Assembly (NCBI GenBank): GCA_016208065.1
Contig: JACQYU010000054.1
Location: forward strand, 1 to 15,516
Source: Candidatus Falkowiibacteriota bacterium
GTDB lineage: Bacteria; Patescibacteriota; Patescibacteriia; Patescibacteriales; GWC2-42-12
DNA length: 15,516 nucleotides
Direction: 5' to 3'
The position numbers were made by a program, and so were the translations under genes. The notes below the pieces were generated by a model. It ran no database searches. It was not told the DNA's origin and saw only the letters and a list, made by a program, of their open reading frames with translations. This document shows, piece after piece, positions 14,720 to 15,516 of the stretch. Positions within the stretch are counted from its first letter, which is position 1. The number at the start of each line of letters is the position of its first letter.

Positions 14720-14785
14720 TATTGCAAATTTTATTATCCGATCGGATTTATTTTCTAAATACTAAATATTATATAAACGCATTAT

Positions 14786-15516
14786 TTAGTAATAAGAAGC
14801 TTGGGTTTCCAGATCTCTCTTGCTGTTATGCGCCACGTCTTTACTTATCAGGCAGTCCGCCAATAATTTATCAATCGCTTTATTCATGGTTATCATGCCG
14901 TCTTTTTGGCTGGTCTGAATAACCGAATATAGCTGGCCCATCTGATTATGCCTGATTAAATTGGCAACGGCCGGATTATGAATCATAATTTCGCGCGCGG
15001 CCACTCGTCCGCCGCCCAATTTAGGCAAAAGCTGCTGGGCAATAACCGCGCGCAAAGTAGAAGCCAGCTGATTTAAAATCTGCTGCTGCTGATGCGCGGG
15101 AAAAGCGTCAACGATCCGGCCAATAGTCTCGGCCGCGGTTAAAGTATGCAGGGTGGATATAACCAAGTGGCCGGTTTCGGCCGCGGTTAAAGCCGCGGCA
15201 ATCGTTTCCTGATCCCTCATCTCGCCCAGCATGATTATATTAGGGTCTTGGCGCAAAGCGTATTTTAGGGCCGAGGCAAAACTCATGGTATCATGGCCGA
15301 GCTCCCGCTGTTCAATTATGCTTTGGTCTTCCGTAAATAAATATTCTATCGGATCTTCAATTGTAATGATATTGGCCCGCCTTTCCTTATTGATAATATC
15401 AACCATGCAAGCCATAGTGGTTGATTTGCCCGAGCCGGACGGGCCGGTCACTAAAATTAAACCGTCTTTTAAATGCGTCAGCTTATAAATCACTTCGTCA
15501 AAACCCAATTCCGTCG
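14786..15516 (-). CDS. pilT: PilT-type twitching motility ATPase, 5' end cut by window edge
   Basis: The C-terminal 243 or so residues of a secretion-type hexameric ATPase that drives retraction of type IV pili at the inner membrane. Seen: Walker A GPSGSGKST, the Asp box ITIEDPIEYLF, Walker B region LRQDPNIIMLGEMRDQETI, the His box AAETGHLVISTLHT, and the PilT C-terminal region VAAREIMIHNPAVANLIR with SQKDGMITMN. The Walker A/B spacing and the C-terminal part fit PilT better than the assembly ATPase PilB, which carries a tetracysteine metal motif not found here. The frame is open to the right edge; the missing N-terminal PAS-like domain is outside the window. A 16-bp in-frame direct repeat encodes LTAAET twice. 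A 230-bp gap with a repeat element follows. Confidence 0.93.
   Translation of the reverse strand, partial: TELGFDEVIYKLTHLKDGLILVTGPSGSGKSTTMACMVDIINKERRANIITIEDPIEYLFTEDQSIIEQRELGHDTMSFASALKYALRQDPNIIMLGEMRDQETIAAALTAAETGHLVISTLHTLTAAETIGRIVDAFPAHQQQQILNQLASTLRAVIAQQLLPKLGGGRVAAREIMIHNPAVANLIRHNQMGQLYSVIQTSQKDGMITMNKAIDKLLADCLISKDVAHNSKRDLETQASYY

Noticed and set aside
14556..14785. Small plus-strand frames containing PACRQAG or LPAGRQV
   Set aside because: These peptides are translations of the 20-bp palindrome in a repeat element, not genes.
15506..15508. Start codon for pilT at TTG
   Set aside because: The Leu belongs to the conserved stretch before Walker A and the frame stays open to the window edge, so it is an internal residue of a truncated gene.

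Overview
The window looks like a piece of a Patescibacteria (Candidate Phyla Radiation) chromosome, most likely of the Parcubacteria group. This is inferred from AT-rich, homopolymer-rich coding sequence, compact versions of core enzymes, near-absence of Shine-Dalgarno motifs, and short palindromic and degenerate A/T-rich inverted repeats between genes. No rRNA, tRNA or other marker was seen that would fix the taxon. Every gene I can support lies on the minus strand, so transcription runs from high to low coordinates.

In transcription order: a 5'-truncated PilT-type pilus retraction ATPase (14786-15516); an intergenic repeat element (14621-14719); three unrecognised small genes, one soluble, one with a single membrane anchor and one polytopic (12905-14555); a membrane-anchored HtrA-like protein with a PDZ domain but no recognisable catalytic triad (11702-12859); a terminator and an extended -10 promoter; phosphoglycerate kinase (10415-11566); a SIMPL/DUF541 protein (9634-10392); a broken GxxExxY gene enclosed by inverted repeats (9158-9631); enolase (7868-9148); two different cofactor-independent phosphoglycerate mutases (6208-7755 and 4405-5994); a compact acetate kinase (3261-4289); the lipid II flippase MurJ (1448-3091); and a PurD-like ATP-grasp protein with its own consensus promoter, cut by the window's left edge (1-1353).

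Functionally the centre is a lower-glycolysis/ATP-yield block: Pgk, phosphoglycerate mutase and enolase carry 1,3-bisphosphoglycerate to phosphoenolpyruvate, and acetate kinase makes ATP from acetyl phosphate, consistent with a fermentative lifestyle. Cell-envelope functions (MurJ, the HtrA-like protein, PilT) flank it.

The most interesting points are: the second phosphoglycerate mutase lacks the substrate-binding DGRD loop as a clean in-frame gap; enolase contains an in-frame palindromic insert resembling an intergenic repeat; the HtrA-like protein seems to be a pseudoprotease; the GxxExxY gene is interrupted by one TAG where relatives usually have Gln and sits inside an inverted-repeat cassette, with a gene-free relative at 14621-14719; a perfect 20-bp palindrome family occurs three times; and the PurD-like protein lacks the N-terminal signature of true PurD.
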